From the NCBI RefSeq assembly GCF_019703835.1, contig NZ_AP023054.1, forward strand, positions 1,860,001-1,924,000: a stretch of 64,000 bases of DNA, given 5' to 3'. Below the pieces are notes generated by a model. That model ran no database searches and was not told the DNA's origin. It saw nothing but the letters and a program-made list of their open reading frames with translations. The translations under genes were made by a program, and so were the position numbers. The DNA is from Thaumasiovibrio subtropicus. GTDB lineage: Bacteria; Pseudomonadota; Gammaproteobacteria; Enterobacterales; Vibrionaceae. Below, one piece after another: positions 8,723 through 19,065 of this stretch. How positions within the stretch are numbered: position 1 is the first letter of the stretch; the number at the start of each line of letters is the position of its first letter.

Positions 8723-9050
8723 TTAACACCCCGTATTACTGGGGTAGTTTACCGCGTCCAGCTACAAGCGCTTGTTTTGCTTGTCGCATAATGTGATCTC
8801 CACTGGCACTGCAACTCAAATCATGAGCCCCTGTTCTTTTGAGGCACTGACCCTGATAAACTTTACCTAAGTTTTCACGCCATCCATGAATGAGGAGCAA
8901 TTCCCCTTCATAAGTCCTTATCACGTGCTAAGTGACTCACTTCCTTAGCTACACGGCAGTCATGGGTGCTACTCGCGAGAGAGCGATAAAACGGAGCAAA
9001 TCCAGAGTCTGCTTGATTTGCTTATGAGTTGCCCATCTTAAAAGCCAGTG
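8723..9050 (+). repeat. old, strongly diverged IS110-derived remnant
   Basis: From the left arm TTTAACACCCCG, the + strand can be aligned with the transposase start of the better copies. GACCCTGATAAACTT and TTTTCACGCCATCCATGAAT stand for the DLAKH...LHAVDE stretch, followed by AAGTCCTTATCACGTGCTAA. Frames are lost. The minus-strand ORF 8736-8924 lies wholly within it and is treated as spurious. Confidence 0.6.
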
Positions 9051-9086
9051 CTAACATTTGTACACACAACACCAAGGGAGCACGAC

Positions 9087-9371
9087 ATGGACACTAGAAT
9101 TCAATTTCGTGTTGATGAAGAAACAAAGCGCCTAGCTCAACAGATGGCTGAGAGCCAAGGTCGCACGCTAAGTGATGCTTGCCGTGAACTGACAGAGCAA
9201 CTCGCAGAACAACAAAAAAAGGCACTATCTCACGATGCATGGCTAACTGAACAAGTAAACCTAGCATTTGAGAAGCTTGACTCAGGAAAATCCGTTTTCA
9301 TTGAACACCAAACTGCGAAATCTCGAATGGAAGAGCGCAAAGCCAGAATCCGTAATCGAGGGAAGGAATGA
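9087..9371 (+). CDS. RelB/DinJ-type antitoxin
   Basis: This is a 94-residue antitoxin. The N-terminal ribbon-helix-helix (MDTRIQFRVDEETKRLAQQM ... GRTLSDACREL) binds its own promoter and dimerises. The C-terminal charged helix (about 50-94) would wrap the toxin. ATG 9087 has AAGGGAG eight bases upstream, and the next upstream in-frame start lacks one. Its stop overlaps the toxin start by four bases (ATGA). Unlike nearly all neighbours it is on the + strand, against the array direction, so it must bring its own promoter. Confidence 0.88.
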   Translation: MDTRIQFRVDEETKRLAQQMAESQGRTLSDACRELTEQLAEQQKKALSHDAWLTEQVNLAFEKLDSGKSVFIEHQTAKSRMEERKARIRNRGKE

Positions 9372-9646
9372 TTTTGTGGGAAGAAGAGTCACTCAATGAT
9401 CGTGAAAAGATCTTCGAGTTTCTCTATGACTTCAACCCTGATGCGGCAGAGAAAACTGACAATCTCATTGAAGCAAAAGTAGAAAACTTGCTTGAGCAAC
9501 CTCTAATGGGAGTGCAACGAGATAGCAATCGCGGACGATTACTTATCATTCCTGAGATTGCGATGATCGTATCTTACTGGGTTGAAGGCGATATCATCCG
9601 TATTATGCGTGTGCTCCACCAGAAACAGAAATTCCCTAGGAATTGA
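9368..9646 (+). CDS. RelE/ParE-superfamily toxin
   Basis: This is a 92-residue toxin translated from the ATGA overlap with the antitoxin. It has the RelE/ParE pattern: an N-terminal helix pair (SLNDREKIFEFLYDF), then the RRDSNRGR-like basic stretch QRDSNRGRLLIIPE, and a C-terminal strand IIRIMRVLHQKQKFP whose Arg/His residues act in mRNA cleavage in RelE relatives. In integrons such pairs stabilise the array because loss of the cassette is toxic. Confidence 0.88.
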   Translation: MILWEEESLNDREKIFEFLYDFNPDAAEKTDNLIEAKVENLLEQPLMGVQRDSNRGRLLIIPEIAMIVSYWVEGDIIRIMRVLHQKQKFPRN

Positions 9647-9742
9647 TTAGCCTCCCTCTGAGCATAAATGCCGTGCACAGTGGCTGGCGAGACTGGCGAT
9701 TTGGTGCGAACAACTCAAAAAGTAGTAAGTTTAACAATCCGT
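9647..9742. other. probable attC of the macrodomain cassette
   Basis: The sequence ends in CAATCCGTTTGTTATG directly before the next leftward gene's stop and is about 95 bp without coding content. It also contains the short palindromic block GGCTGGCGAGACTGGC. The ends and size fit an attC, but the left arm is weak. Confidence 0.4.
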
Positions 9743-9745
9743 TTG

Positions 9746-10201
9746 TTATGACAGGAACTTAACAAGTGTATGATTCTCGCCTTTGAGTTCTTTGTTTATG
9801 ATGCTAGAGATGACGTCCCAATCACCACCGGCTAAGCCTGCTCCAATTAAAGGATACCCAATTCTCTTCCCGGGAAAGTCGTTCTTAATTTGGACGAATA
9901 CACTTTGAATGGCTTCATAGTCTGCCTTAACGCCCTTACCTCTCCAATGAAACTGAGTGTACGCGTTGACTATGGTAAAACTGGCATCTAGTTGAGATAC
10001 GTTAGCACTCGAATAAGAGCCAAGCTTTTCTCGAGAGCCTTTCTCTGTTGCTAAGTCCGCTTCATAAGCTTCTGGGAACAGCTTCTTTATCGACAAAGCT
10101 ATGCCTTTACCCATCTGACATTGGCAATTACATCCATGAACGATTACATCAAAGTGGCCTTCAAGTGCCATCTGAATTAAATCACCTTCTACTTCTTTCA
10201 T
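9746..10201 (-). CDS. macrodomain (ADP-ribose-binding/processing) protein
   Basis: This is a 151-residue single macrodomain. The binding-loop region reads VIVHGCNCQCQMGKGIAL (residues about 19-36), and the second loop is GYPLIGAGLAGGDW (about 115-128). Macrodomains bind or hydrolyse ADP-ribose and its derivatives. The VHGCN variant is common in small bacterial and phage proteins that reverse ADP-ribosylation. ATG 10201 has AGAGGAA eight bases upstream. It shares the array with a TIR gene and a HIT gene, which act on related NAD/nucleotide chemistry, but physical linkage is only at array level. Confidence 0.88.
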   Translation of the reverse strand: MKEVEGDLIQMALEGHFDVIVHGCNCQCQMGKGIALSIKKLFPEAYEADLATEKGSREKLGSYSSANVSQLDASFTIVNAYTQFHWRGKGVKADYEAIQSVFVQIKNDFPGKRIGYPLIGAGLAGGDWDVISSIINKELKGENHTLVKFLS

Positions 10202-10221
10202 TTGCTATTCCTCTGAAACCA

Positions 10222-10520
10222 TAACGAATGACATGGGTTCTGTCAGCTTCCCCCTCATAAAGTTCAGCCACACTTAAGTGATCATTGAGAGTAGATGATG
10301 GAGGTAACCCTATCTCATTCCATCTGTTATTATGCTCTTGACCTTGCTAAACACCAGTTCAATTTACACGCCATTGATGAACAAAGTACAAATCTTATTT
10401 ACAAGTCCGTATCACGTGCTAAGTGACTCACAACCATAGCAAATATGCACTCGATACGTATAGAAGGAAAAGCTTGCCGTGGCACATGCTATTCGAGAGA
10501 AAACCTACAAGATCATTGAG
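10222..10520 (+). repeat. IS110-derived attC-embedded element, 5' part
   Basis: The left end TAACGAATGACATGGG and the block CCACACTTAAGTGATC are followed by the transposase start (CTTGACCTTGCTAAACACCA) and the CACAACCATAGCAAATATGC block. The 3' half and attC right end are missing before the next gene's stop. A 10-base TTCTGTCAGC stretch is inserted near the left end relative to the other copies. Confidence 0.75.
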
Positions 10521-10563
10521 ACATGTCCAATGAAGCGCATCAAGTCCAGAGGCACTCAAAAAT

Positions 10564-10890
10564 TTATTGTTCTGGCAGTGACTGAAGGGACTGCTTTTCT
10601 TTGAAATAGAGATATATTGGCAGCCCAAACGATACACCAACCGACAAAGTTCCCAACACCGCAAAATATCGATACTTTACTTTATGTTTTTGTCCATCCA
10701 CTAAGATAAAGCCTATCAGAGCAATCGCACCAATCAACACGTCAAGCCAAGCCATTATACTAATGGGATTTGCCACCGCTTCACTGAACAAAAGACTGAT
10801 ATTTAAGCCATTAGTAACTAGCCATGGAACCAAAGCGCCATAAGGCAACAATACTCCTAACAAAGTAAGAACGAGATAAAACCTTACCAT
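10564..10890 (-). CDS. DUF2834-type membrane protein
   Basis: This is a 108-residue protein with three predicted helices (about 4-24, 44-63 and 73-93). The layout, including SEAVANPISIMAWLDVLIGA and FGLPIYLYFKE, fits the DUF2834 family of small inner-membrane proteins of unknown function. It lies alone in a cassette. ATG 10890 is preceded by GGATGG. Confidence 0.75.
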   Translation of the reverse strand: MVRFYLVLTLLGVLLPYGALVPWLVTNGLNISLLFSEAVANPISIMAWLDVLIGAIALIGFILVDGQKHKVKYRYFAVLGTLSVGVSFGLPIYLYFKEKQSLQSLPEQ

Positions 10891-10920
10891 TTCGCCATCC
10901 GTGCAATTTCATGTAGTCAG

Positions 10921-11066
10921 CCTTAACGCTGAGCCAACGTGTCAATAATATAATTCATTCTCTCGCATAATACCGCGGTTAACGGGCTGAAACGTTCGCT
11001 AAAATTTGTGAAGCAAGGCGAAACCCAGCCAACGTTTTAAACGCTCATCAAACCGCCTGGTTATGT
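10921..11066. other. attC-like recombination site
   Basis: The left end is CCTTAACGCTGAGCC, and inner complementary arms (GAAACGTTCGC ... CCAACGTTTTAAACG) lead to the right core GGTTATGT overlapping the stop of the next gene. The length could be 146 bp or, using the inner TTAACGGGC, 89 bp. The end pattern agrees with the clear attC sites at 19.4 and 20.4 kb. Confidence 0.5.
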
Positions 11067-11381
11067 GTACCTATCGGCAATCTCACTTATGTAAGTTTGC
11101 AAGCTTTCTACGCTTTCAAAAATTATACTGACAGGGAACTTACTGGGCTGTTGATCAATCCTTCCATTCCAAGTTAAATGTACACAGGCAAACCGACCGT
11201 CACAGAGCTTAACAACCACATCGTCACTTGCGTCAGATTTTGCAATCACAGCCGGCTTCAGCCCCCACAATGGGTGCAGATGTCCAATCTCACACCCTAG
11301 CTCCTTTTGAATGCCTGCCTTAATCAGCTCACTTTCAGCTAAACTCCACCAAGGCTCCATCCATTTGATAGTCTGATTCAT
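11061..11381 (-). CDS. hypothetical cassette protein, 106 aa
   Basis: This is a soluble protein with the block LWGLKPAVIAKSDASDDVVV, then LCDGRFACVHLTWNG, which gives a small alpha-beta fold. From memory, similar short proteins with an LWGLKP...DD motif occur in bacterial genomes as stand-alone unknowns. No catalytic motif is seen. ATG 11381 lies within a degenerate junction, with GAG eight bases before it. Confidence 0.6.
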   Translation of the reverse strand: MNQTIKWMEPWWSLAESELIKAGIQKELGCEIGHLHPLWGLKPAVIAKSDASDDVVVKLCDGRFACVHLTWNGRIDQQPSKFPVSIIFESVESLQTYISEIADRYT

Positions 11382-11589
11382 ACTCTAGCTCTAACACACA
11401 TATAACGCCCGCAACTAGCGAATCTCCCCAGAATCCCTTTTCTAAACAAAGAGAAAGACTCACACCGTATCTTTTGATCCAAGAAGTCTCGCCCAAATAC
11501 ATTTCAACAACAGGAGTTGCCAATGCGCGTGCAGCGACGCTTTACGAGCGAGCCTTCGAGCACTCGCCATATAACTCGCCCAAAACCCA

Positions 11590-11820
11590 TCAATATTTTC
11601 TTGATAAACTACAGTCACTTTTACCTGACGGCATGGCACCCATTGTCGTTTCAGACACATGTTTTCGAAACACATGATTCCACGAGGTACAAAAGCACTT
11701 CATTTTAGTCAGTTTGCGAAATACCAAAAAGAGCCTGAGATTCCCAACCCCATTTCTTTTACCAACGAAACAAGACCTTTTAAACTTCCTTTTTCGACTG
11801 ATGTAAGTACCATCCAATCC
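11590..11820 (-). pseudogene. decayed paralogue of the 19.1-kb cassette gene
   Basis: On the + strand, bases about 11695-11815 align well with 19275-19386, for example GAAATACCAAAAAGAGCCTG against GAAATACCAAAAAGAATCCG, then the CAAGACC and GATGTAAGT blocks. These are the first roughly 40 codons of that gene. Indels have destroyed the frame and the rest is unrecognisable. Overlapping small frames on both strands here are not counted. The stretch 11403-11590 begins with an attC left end (TATAACGCCCGC) and holds no gene; an IS110-derived right end closes it at about 11887. Confidence 0.65.
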
Positions 11821-11882
11821 CCTAGCACCGCCTTAATTGATAAACAATGCCAATAACTAATCATTGAGGCCATAGTCGTTTG

Positions 11883-12377
11883 TTAGACATTGGCGATACG
11901 AGTGCTCCTCGCTTCTCTTCTTGGGTCATGCGGATAACAGTTGGCATGTAACAAAGCTATATGCCTCTTGCCAAGGTCATCCTCGATAATACATTCCATT
12001 TTGCAGGGATTACCTAATGCACTTCGCCAATAATGATCATAATGCTCATTGGTCACATCAAACTCAATTCTTACGTGAACTGCCCGAAGCCAGTTTGGCC
12101 GAAGTTCCCTTTTAGCAACTAATTTCTGGAGCATCTCCGAGTAATGCTTAACCATCAGTTCAAAAGATGGATCATATGGCGCTATCGTTTGAGATAAGAG
12201 ATCAATTGAAACTACTTTAGACTCGAACAAATCAACATGCTTGTGTAGCTTACCGATTCCCCAGTAACCATCAACATCATTGTTTCTACTACAAAATGAA
12301 CCGATGATACCGCTCGCGATACTTCCTAGTTCCCGCCTGCATCCCATAATGTCTCGTAAACTCCTAACGAATGACAT
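11883..12377 (-). CDS. hypothetical cassette protein, element-supplied or native start
   Basis: The frame gives 164 residues from ATG 12377 or 154 from ATG 12347. The first start is inside the end of the IS110-derived element and has GAGGGGG upstream. The second begins MGCRREL with no well-placed ribosome site. The protein is soluble, with SFCSRNNDVDGYWGIGKL near the N-terminus and a C-terminal half rich in His/Trp. I do not recognise the family. Choosing the element start adds MSFVRSLRDI in frame. Confidence 0.6.
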   Translation of the reverse strand: MSFVRSLRDIMGCRRELGSIASGIIGSFCSRNNDVDGYWGIGKLHKHVDLFESKVVSIDLLSQTIAPYDPSFELMVKHYSEMLQKLVAKRELRPNWLRAVHVRIEFDVTNEHYDHYWRSALGNPCKMECIIEDDLGKRHIALLHANCYPHDPRREARSTRIANV

Positions 12378-12866
12378 GGATTCCCCCTCATGAAGATCTA
12401 CCACACTTAAGTGGCCGCTGAGAGAGTACTGGAGATAACCCTGTCTCATTCCATCTGTTATTGCAGTGTGACCTTGCTACACACCATTTCAGTTTGCACG
12501 CCATTGACGAACGGTGAGCCACCCTTCTTCACAAGTCCACATCACGTGCTAAGTGATTCACAACCATAGCAAATATACCCCCCATGCGTATAGGGCTTGC
12601 AGCGGTGTACATTATTGAGCTAGAGAGCTCAAAATACAGATCAAGTACGAACCGTGCTCGACATTGCAATGATGTCTGCCACGCAATGTAATCCTGTTTT
12701 CAAAGCTACTTATACTCGCTTATTCGACGCTGGAAAACGTAAAGAGTTGTCATTATTGCGTGTGCCAGAAAGAAAATCCTGACCCTAAATTCGATACCTA
12801 GAGATGGCGTCGTGTGGAATGAAAATATCGCTAAAAACTAACTGTTGACGCAATAGTCGTTTATTA
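12365..12866 (+). mobile_element. approximately 502-bp internally deleted IS110-family element in attC
   Basis: The ends are TAACGAATGACATGG and CAATAGTCGTTTATTA, which form imperfect inverted repeats. Inside, the + strand carries a decayed transposase N-terminus (from about 12441) fused to the C-terminal domain segment (VFKATYTRLFDAGKRKEL-like). The fusion point (TATTGAGCTAGAGAGCTC) is shared with the copy at 14.4 kb. No frame is intact. Confidence 0.8.
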
Positions 12867-12884
12867 ATCGATCATTCGCAAAGG

Positions 12885-13187
12885 TTACTGCTTACTCAAC
12901 AGGAACTTACGCAAATCTCTCTCAACACGCATAACAAACAGAATAAGCACCTTGTCACCGTATTGCTTATAGAAAACACGACATGGATTAACGACAACTT
13001 CACGATAAGTTAAATGTTCTAGCTCAGGTGGAATACGACCTGACTCTGGGAAAGTTTGTAGACGTTCGACTTTGGAGAAGATCGTTTGTACTAACTGCTT
13101 TGCAGCAGCAATATTTCCAAGTGCGATGTATTCTGCGATATCGTTGAGGTCAGATAACGCTGGTTCAGTCCAGATTATTTCAGCCAT
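12885..13187 (-). CDS. RelE/ParE-family toxin
   Basis: This is a 100-residue toxin with the ParE/RelE pattern: WTEPALSDLNDIAEYIA at the N-terminus, FPESGRIPPELEHLTYREVV in the middle and a C-terminal FVMRVERDLRKFL strand-helix. Its start overlaps the antitoxin stop by 13 bases, so the pair is translationally coupled. It runs with the array. Confidence 0.9.
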   Translation of the reverse strand: MAEIIWTEPALSDLNDIAEYIALGNIAAAKQLVQTIFSKVERLQTFPESGRIPPELEHLTYREVVVNPCRVFYKQYGDKVLILFVMRVERDLRKFLLSKQ

Positions 13188-13432
13188 TTTGACATTCTGT
13201 CTTTGGCTTCATCATGGCTTACCACTTTACCGTCAGCTAGTGCGCGTTCACCTCGTGCGATCCCCTCAAGAATAGCCAAACGATTTTGCATAAATTCGTA
13301 ATCATCAACATCAACGAGATACGCGGATGGCTTACCATGCTCAGTAATTAACACTGGTTCTTTGGTGTCGTGGAGATCAGCGAGAATCTTGGTCGCTTGG
13401 CGTTTAAGTGATGTAACTAGTTCTACTTTCAT
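13175..13432 (-). CDS. Phd/YefM-type antitoxin
   Basis: This is an 85-residue antitoxin. The N-terminal Phd fold (VTSLKRQATKILADLHDTKE ... VLITEHGKPSAYLVDVDDYE) binds DNA. The C-terminal acidic-basic tail neutralises the toxin encoded just downstream. It is preceded by a perfect inverted repeat that is probably its autoregulatory operator. Confidence 0.92.
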   Translation of the reverse strand: MKVELVTSLKRQATKILADLHDTKEPVLITEHGKPSAYLVDVDDYEFMQNRLAILEGIARGERALADGKVVSHDEAKDRMSKWLK

Positions 13433-13450
13433 GAGAGCTGCTCCAAAGGA

Positions 13451-13486
13451 ATACTAAAAGTGATACTATTCTATCACTTTTAGTAT
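13451..13486. promoter_or_regulatory. palindromic operator of the Phd/ParE toxin-antitoxin pair
   Basis: Two perfect 15-base arms, ATACTAAAAGTGATA and TATCACTTTTAGTAT, are separated by six bases and lie 19 bases upstream of the antitoxin ATG. Phd/YefM proteins repress their own promoters through such sites. Confidence 0.75.
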
Positions 13487-13504
13487 AGCAAGCTCCGTAA
13501 AGGC

Positions 13505-14012
<508 letters not shown>

Positions 14013-14015
<3 letters not shown>

Positions 14016-14345
14016 GGTGTATGCCTCCGAGACTTCTGAAACTGAAAAGCTCATAGCCAAAAAGGAAATCCCTGAGTCAGACTCATAGTTATGAACCTCT
14101 ATTTGAGCATGTGCCCATTGACGGCCACTGATATCTATAATCGCTGTACCACCAAGATATCCACTGAAGCCTTTTTCAATTTCTAAGTTAGACACACCTT
14201 CAAACTTGAAGCTTTTGAAAATGCCATTCCTGTCGTGAGATACCAGTTCAATTGACCTCAGCGTAGAGTCCCAAGGGTCGACATTATACTTAAACTCAAC
14301 CAAATCATTATTTGCAAAGTCTGCAAAAATCACTTTCTCTGACAA
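14013..14345 (-). CDS. hypothetical cassette protein, 110 aa
   Basis: It starts at TTG 14345 with a perfect AGGAGG five bases upstream. An alternative start at ATG 14375, supplied by the IS110-derived element, is in frame and adds MSFVRCQEVK. The product is soluble and beta-rich, with LGGTAIIDISGRQWAHAQIE in the C-terminal half. No family is recognised. Confidence 0.6.
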
Positions 14346-14615
14346 TTTGACCTCCTGACACCTAACGAATGACATGGATTCCCCCTCATAAAGATCTGCC
14401 ACACTTAGGTGATCGCTGTGAGAGCACTGAAGGTAACCATGTCACATTCCATCTGTTATTGTAGTGTGGCCTTGCTAAATACCACTTCAGTTTACACGTC
14501 ATTGATGAACGGGGTACCACCCTTCTTCGCAAGCCCATATCACGTGCTAAGTGATTCACAACCCAAGTAAATTTGCCACTTATACGTATAGGGCGCACCG
14601 CAGCTTATATTATTG

Positions 14616-16044
<1,429 letters not shown>

Positions 16045-16069
16045 TAGCTGTTGACACCATAGTCGTTTG

Positions 16070-16363
16070 TTATATGGTGTTTTTATCAAACCTTACGCAC
16101 GTTGTAACTAAACCATCTGAGCTATCCTGGTAAACCATTATCAACTTCCCAGATGGTTCAAAGTGAAATTCATACTCTGAATAAACAAATATCAACGGCA
16201 CTTTCCTTTTACCAAAATATCCTCCCAAGCTATCTGCAGGCCCAAGTTTTTCAACAACAGACAGCTTTGTGTCTTGACCGCAAAGAGTAACCTCGCTTTG
16301 ACAGCCTTTGTGTTTAAATAAAATACTCTGAATCATTTTTCTTAGCCATATAACGAATGACAT
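16070..16363 (-). CDS. hypothetical cassette protein
   Basis: The frame gives 97 residues from ATG 16363, which is within the IS110-derived element end and has GAGGGGG upstream. From the native ATG 16336, which has only a poor ribosome site, it gives 88 residues. The protein has LGGYFGKRKVPLIFVYSEYE in the middle and a beta-rich C-terminus. No family is recognised. It is one of the clearest cases where the element end may provide the translation start. Confidence 0.5.
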   Translation of the reverse strand: MSFVIWLRKMIQSILFKHKGCQSEVTLCGQDTKLSVVEKLGPADSLGGYFGKRKVPLIFVYSEYEFHFEPSGKLIMVYQDSSDGLVTTCVRFDKNTI

Positions 16364-17284
16364 GGATTCCCCCTCATGAAGATCTGCCACATTTAAGTGA
16401 TCGCTGTGAGAGTACTGGAGATAACCATGTCACATTTCATCTATTATTGCGGTGTTGACCTTGCCAAACACCATTTTAGTCTGCACGTGGTTGACGAATG
16501 AGGAGTCACGCTTCTTCACAAGTCCGCATCACGTGCTAAGTGATTCACAACCATAGCAAATATGCCGCCTATGCGTATAGGACTAAAAGCTTGTAGTGGA
16601 GCGAACTTTTGTGCGAGAGAGTTTAATAAACTTGGCCATGACGCTCGCATAATGGCAGCTAAATATGTCGCTCCGTATCGAACCAAAGGCAAAAAAGATC
16701 TCAATGATGCTGTCGCTATCTGTGAAGCAGTACAACGTCCAGGGGTTCGCTTTGTGCCCCTGAGCGACAAGCTGTTTTAGCTATTCATCGCATGAGAGAG
16801 CATTGGGTTCGAGAAAGAACGGCGATGATTAACCGCATTCGTGCCTGACTTGCTGAATTCGGAATCATCATTCCAACCGGACGGACATCGGTTCAAAATC
16901 AAATCCCTCTTTGTTTAGAAGACGCTGAAAATGGGTTGCCTAGTATCGCTCGAGCAATTATTGCTGATGCATACGACCATCTTCAGGTGCTCAATCAGCA
17001 CATTGATGAAACAGAGCAAAGTTTCAACCTCTTTGTCAGCGCGAGCCCCAATACCCAAAATCATGCAAGCGCGAGGGATTGGGCCTCAAACTGCAACCGC
17101 TATCATCGCTACAATTGGAAAAGATGAGCAGTTTGAAAAAAGCCGTGACTTCTCCGCATGGATTGGCCTTATCTCCAAACAATACTCAACAGGCGTCAGG
17201 CCAAGGCTCGGCCGGATGAGTAGACATGGCGACAAACACAACAGACCAAGCGGAGTATGAGCTATCGGATACAGTGGACTGTTA
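16351..17284 (+). mobile_element. longer IS110-family remnant in attC
   Basis: It has the same left end, TAACGAATGACATGG, as the miniature copies but keeps the middle of the transposase. The 3' end of the transposase and the usual right end are lost, and it closes in an attC-like GTTAAG at 17281-17286. At 934 bp it is the most complete copy in the window. Confidence 0.8.
16427..17260 (+). pseudogene. IS110-family (DEDD) transposase, degraded
   Basis: From ATG 16427 (GGAG six bases upstream) the translation begins MSHFIYYCGVDLAKHHFSLH, the N-terminal DEDD domain. It continues through MAAKYVAPYRTKGKKDLNDA and QRPGVRFVPL, and later shows the C-terminal Transposase_20 domain (ARGIGPQTATAIIATIG ... 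SAWIGL). Several in-frame stops and at least two frameshifts interrupt it, and the last part is missing. It is not functional. Confidence 0.85.
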
Positions 17285-17289
17285 AGTGG

Positions 17290-17594
17290 TTACGGATCAT
17301 CACTCTCTTGTAAAGGAGAATATAACCACTCAAATTTATTATTTACTGCCTCTTCTTCACTATCGAATTCAGTGTGATAATTATGAGTATGCGGAGCAGG
17401 AATACTAATTTCACCTTCGGAAAATCCCAACTTATCCAAGGTGATTATAAATGAATCAATATTGCCGTAAGCATAAATATAGTTGTGATTATCAAAAATA
17501 AATTGGCCTTCTCCGGAAACAGAGGAAACCCATAAGTGCTGCCTTCCGTCTCTCTCGAAATACTCTTGGTGCTCATATAAAAAAAGTTCGAGAT
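17290..17594 (-). pseudogene. 3' fragment of a cassette gene truncated by the IS3 remnant
   Basis: One frame is open for about 100 codons and reads like real protein (FERDGRQHLWVSSVSGEGQF ... LDKLGFSEGEISIPAPH ... EFDSEEEAVNNKFEWLYSP), ending in TAA at 17290-17292. It has no start of its own: upstream it runs straight into the IS3 transposase C-terminus near 17595. No family is recognised. A competing frame on the same strand simply continues the IS3 sequence and ends earlier. Confidence 0.6.
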
Positions 17595-18282
17595 GTTGTA
17601 GAAGTACTCGATGTACTTCCGCAGTTTGTCCCTCAAGTGCATCAAATCAGCGATAGGGGCATCTTTTATCAGTTCCCCCTTCAACGCCTTAAAGAACGAT
17701 TCAACCTCTGCAATATCAGTACACTTACCAGGTCGGTTCATGCTCCGCTCAATACCGTACTTTTCCAGTAAATGTCGCACTCTGTCTACACAATGTTGAC
17801 CAAGAGCGGTTAAGCCAATCGTAGTAACCACTGCGTGACACTGACAAATGCCAGCACAGCGTCTTTATCGGATACACATTGCAATAACGCTTTATGAATC
17901 GGTAGGCTTGCGCTTTTGTTCGGCTTGAAAGCGTTGCCACTTTTTTAGGATGTCGTTTTCCTCTTCAAGCTCAGCAATACGCTGTTTTAACGCCGATAAT
18001 TCATCATTCGCTTTGCCGGGTTTTGTCGATTTTTTCTGTGACTTCACCATGCCAAACTCCCCCTCTCGATACGCTTTTCGCCACTTGGAAAGCATAAATG
18101 GGTGGATATCTAGCGCTTCGGCTACTGACTTTACTGTTCGGAGTGTCTCATAGCTCCACTCTACTACTTTCAACTCGAACTCTAGTGAATAATTCGCTGT
18201 TTTCTTGCCTGCTTTATAAGCGGGCACGATGACCTCCTAGGTCTGTCATGCGTGTCCGGTAAAACGGTTCAAGTCCAGGGTC
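17595..18282 (-). mobile_element. IS3-family insertion sequence remnant
   Basis: From right to left there is an outer end (TGACCCTGGACTTGAACC near 18265-18282), an intact orfA, and the first part of orfB (RFIKRYCNVYPIKTLCWHLS). A deletion then leads to the last part of orfB (YGIERSMNRPGKCTDIAEVE ... HLRDKLRKYIEYFYN). The left terminus is gone. The central catalytic part of orfB is missing, so it cannot transpose. Confidence 0.8.
17892..18227 (-). CDS. IS3-family OrfA (transposase helix-turn-helix subunit)
   Basis: This is a 111-residue protein with the OrfA layout. The helix-turn-helix is YSLEFELKVVEWSYETLRTV ... ALDIHPFMLSKWRKAYREG (residues about 12-55), followed by a Leu-zipper coiled coil (LSALKQRIAELEEENDILKK, about 75-95). 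ATG 18227 has AGGAGG six bases upstream. The frame is intact but the partner OrfB is deleted, so the protein at most binds relic ends. Confidence 0.85.
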   Translation of the reverse strand: MPAYKAGKKTANYSLEFELKVVEWSYETLRTVKSVAEALDIHPFMLSKWRKAYREGEFGMVKSQKKSTKPGKANDELSALKQRIAELEEENDILKKWQRFQAEQKRKPTDS

Positions 18283-18309
18283 AGCCTTAATAGGCTTGTT
18301 ATGTGATTG

Positions 18310-18537
18310 TTAAGGTTCATCTCTCAGCGCATCTCTACGCTGTTGAATGAACTCTTTATAACTAATACTTGGCTCTTGATGCAATGTGCGTTCTAAAGAA
18401 CAACATAGATTCCATAAAGCTCTTTGCTCGGCTTGGTCTTCAATAGTAAGCGAGTCGCTATCGCTGAAACGCCGAGTTAGTTCAAATAGAACCCAGGCTT
18501 CATCTTCAGTAAGGTTTAAAGTTACTTCCTTGCCCAT
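18310..18537 (-). CDS. hypothetical cassette protein, 75 aa
   Basis: It starts at ATG 18537 with AAGGAAGAG just upstream. The longer frame to 18594 reads through the IS110-derived element and has no better signal. The body, VTLNLTEDEAWVLFELTRRF ... LTIEDQAEQRALWNLC, is a small helical protein of a type often seen in bacteria as a stand-alone unknown. Here the element's own ATG is followed within two codons of the junction by a stop, so it gives only a five-codon leader. Confidence 0.7.
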   Translation of the reverse strand: MGKEVTLNLTEDEAWVLFELTRRFSDSDSLTIEDQAEQRALWNLCCSLERTLHQEPSISYKEFIQQRRDALRDEP

Positions 18538-18552
18538 TACTCTTCCTTCACA

Positions 18553-19060
18553 TAACGAATGACATGGATTCTCCCTCATGAATATCCGCCACAATTAAGT
18601 GATCGCTTTGAGAATACTCGAGTTAACCCTGTCACATTCCATCTGTTATTGCGGTGTTGACCTTGCCAAACACCATTTTAGTTTGCACGCGGTTGACAAA
18701 CGAGGAGTCACGCTTCTTCACAAGTCGGTTTCGCGCGCTAAGTTACTCACAAACATAGCAAATATGCCACCTATGCGTATAGGGCTCGAAGCTTGCAATC
18801 GCCCATACTGCCAATCTGAGTTGGAGTCAGCCGAATGGCATTAGCACAGTGCAACTGGAGGTCAACAGAGAACACGCAAACAGAAGGTAACCTATTGAAG
18901 TGACGAAGCTTATCGTCGCTTCCGGCTGCGCTCGTTTTAAATTCGGCGCAGCACGCCACATCCCTTTAAATCTATCTGAGTAATTTCCTGATATAGTGGT
19001 CCGGGCTTGTTCAACACCCGGATAAAGTGTCGGCTGCGCGACACTTATCCTTATTTGTTA
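18553..19060 (+). mobile_element. IS110-derived attC element with a different 3' half
   Basis: The left end and transposase start (ICYCGVDLAKHHFSLHAVDK from about 18636) are well kept, although the start codon is CTG. After about 18850 the sequence is unrelated to the other copies. It ends with two nested hairpins (CCGGG...CCCGG at 18998-19018 and GTGTCG...CGACAC near 19028-19042) before TTATTTGTTAG. These look like an attC of another type. Confidence 0.7.
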
Positions 19061-19065
19061 GGTGA

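Noticed and set aside
8736..8924. 62-codon minus-strand ORF
   Set aside because: It lies entirely within a diverged IS110-derived remnant that is readable on the other strand.
11335..11708. Overlapping small ORFs on both strands
   Set aside because: They fall in an attC left arm and a decayed cassette gene; none has a consistent start signal.
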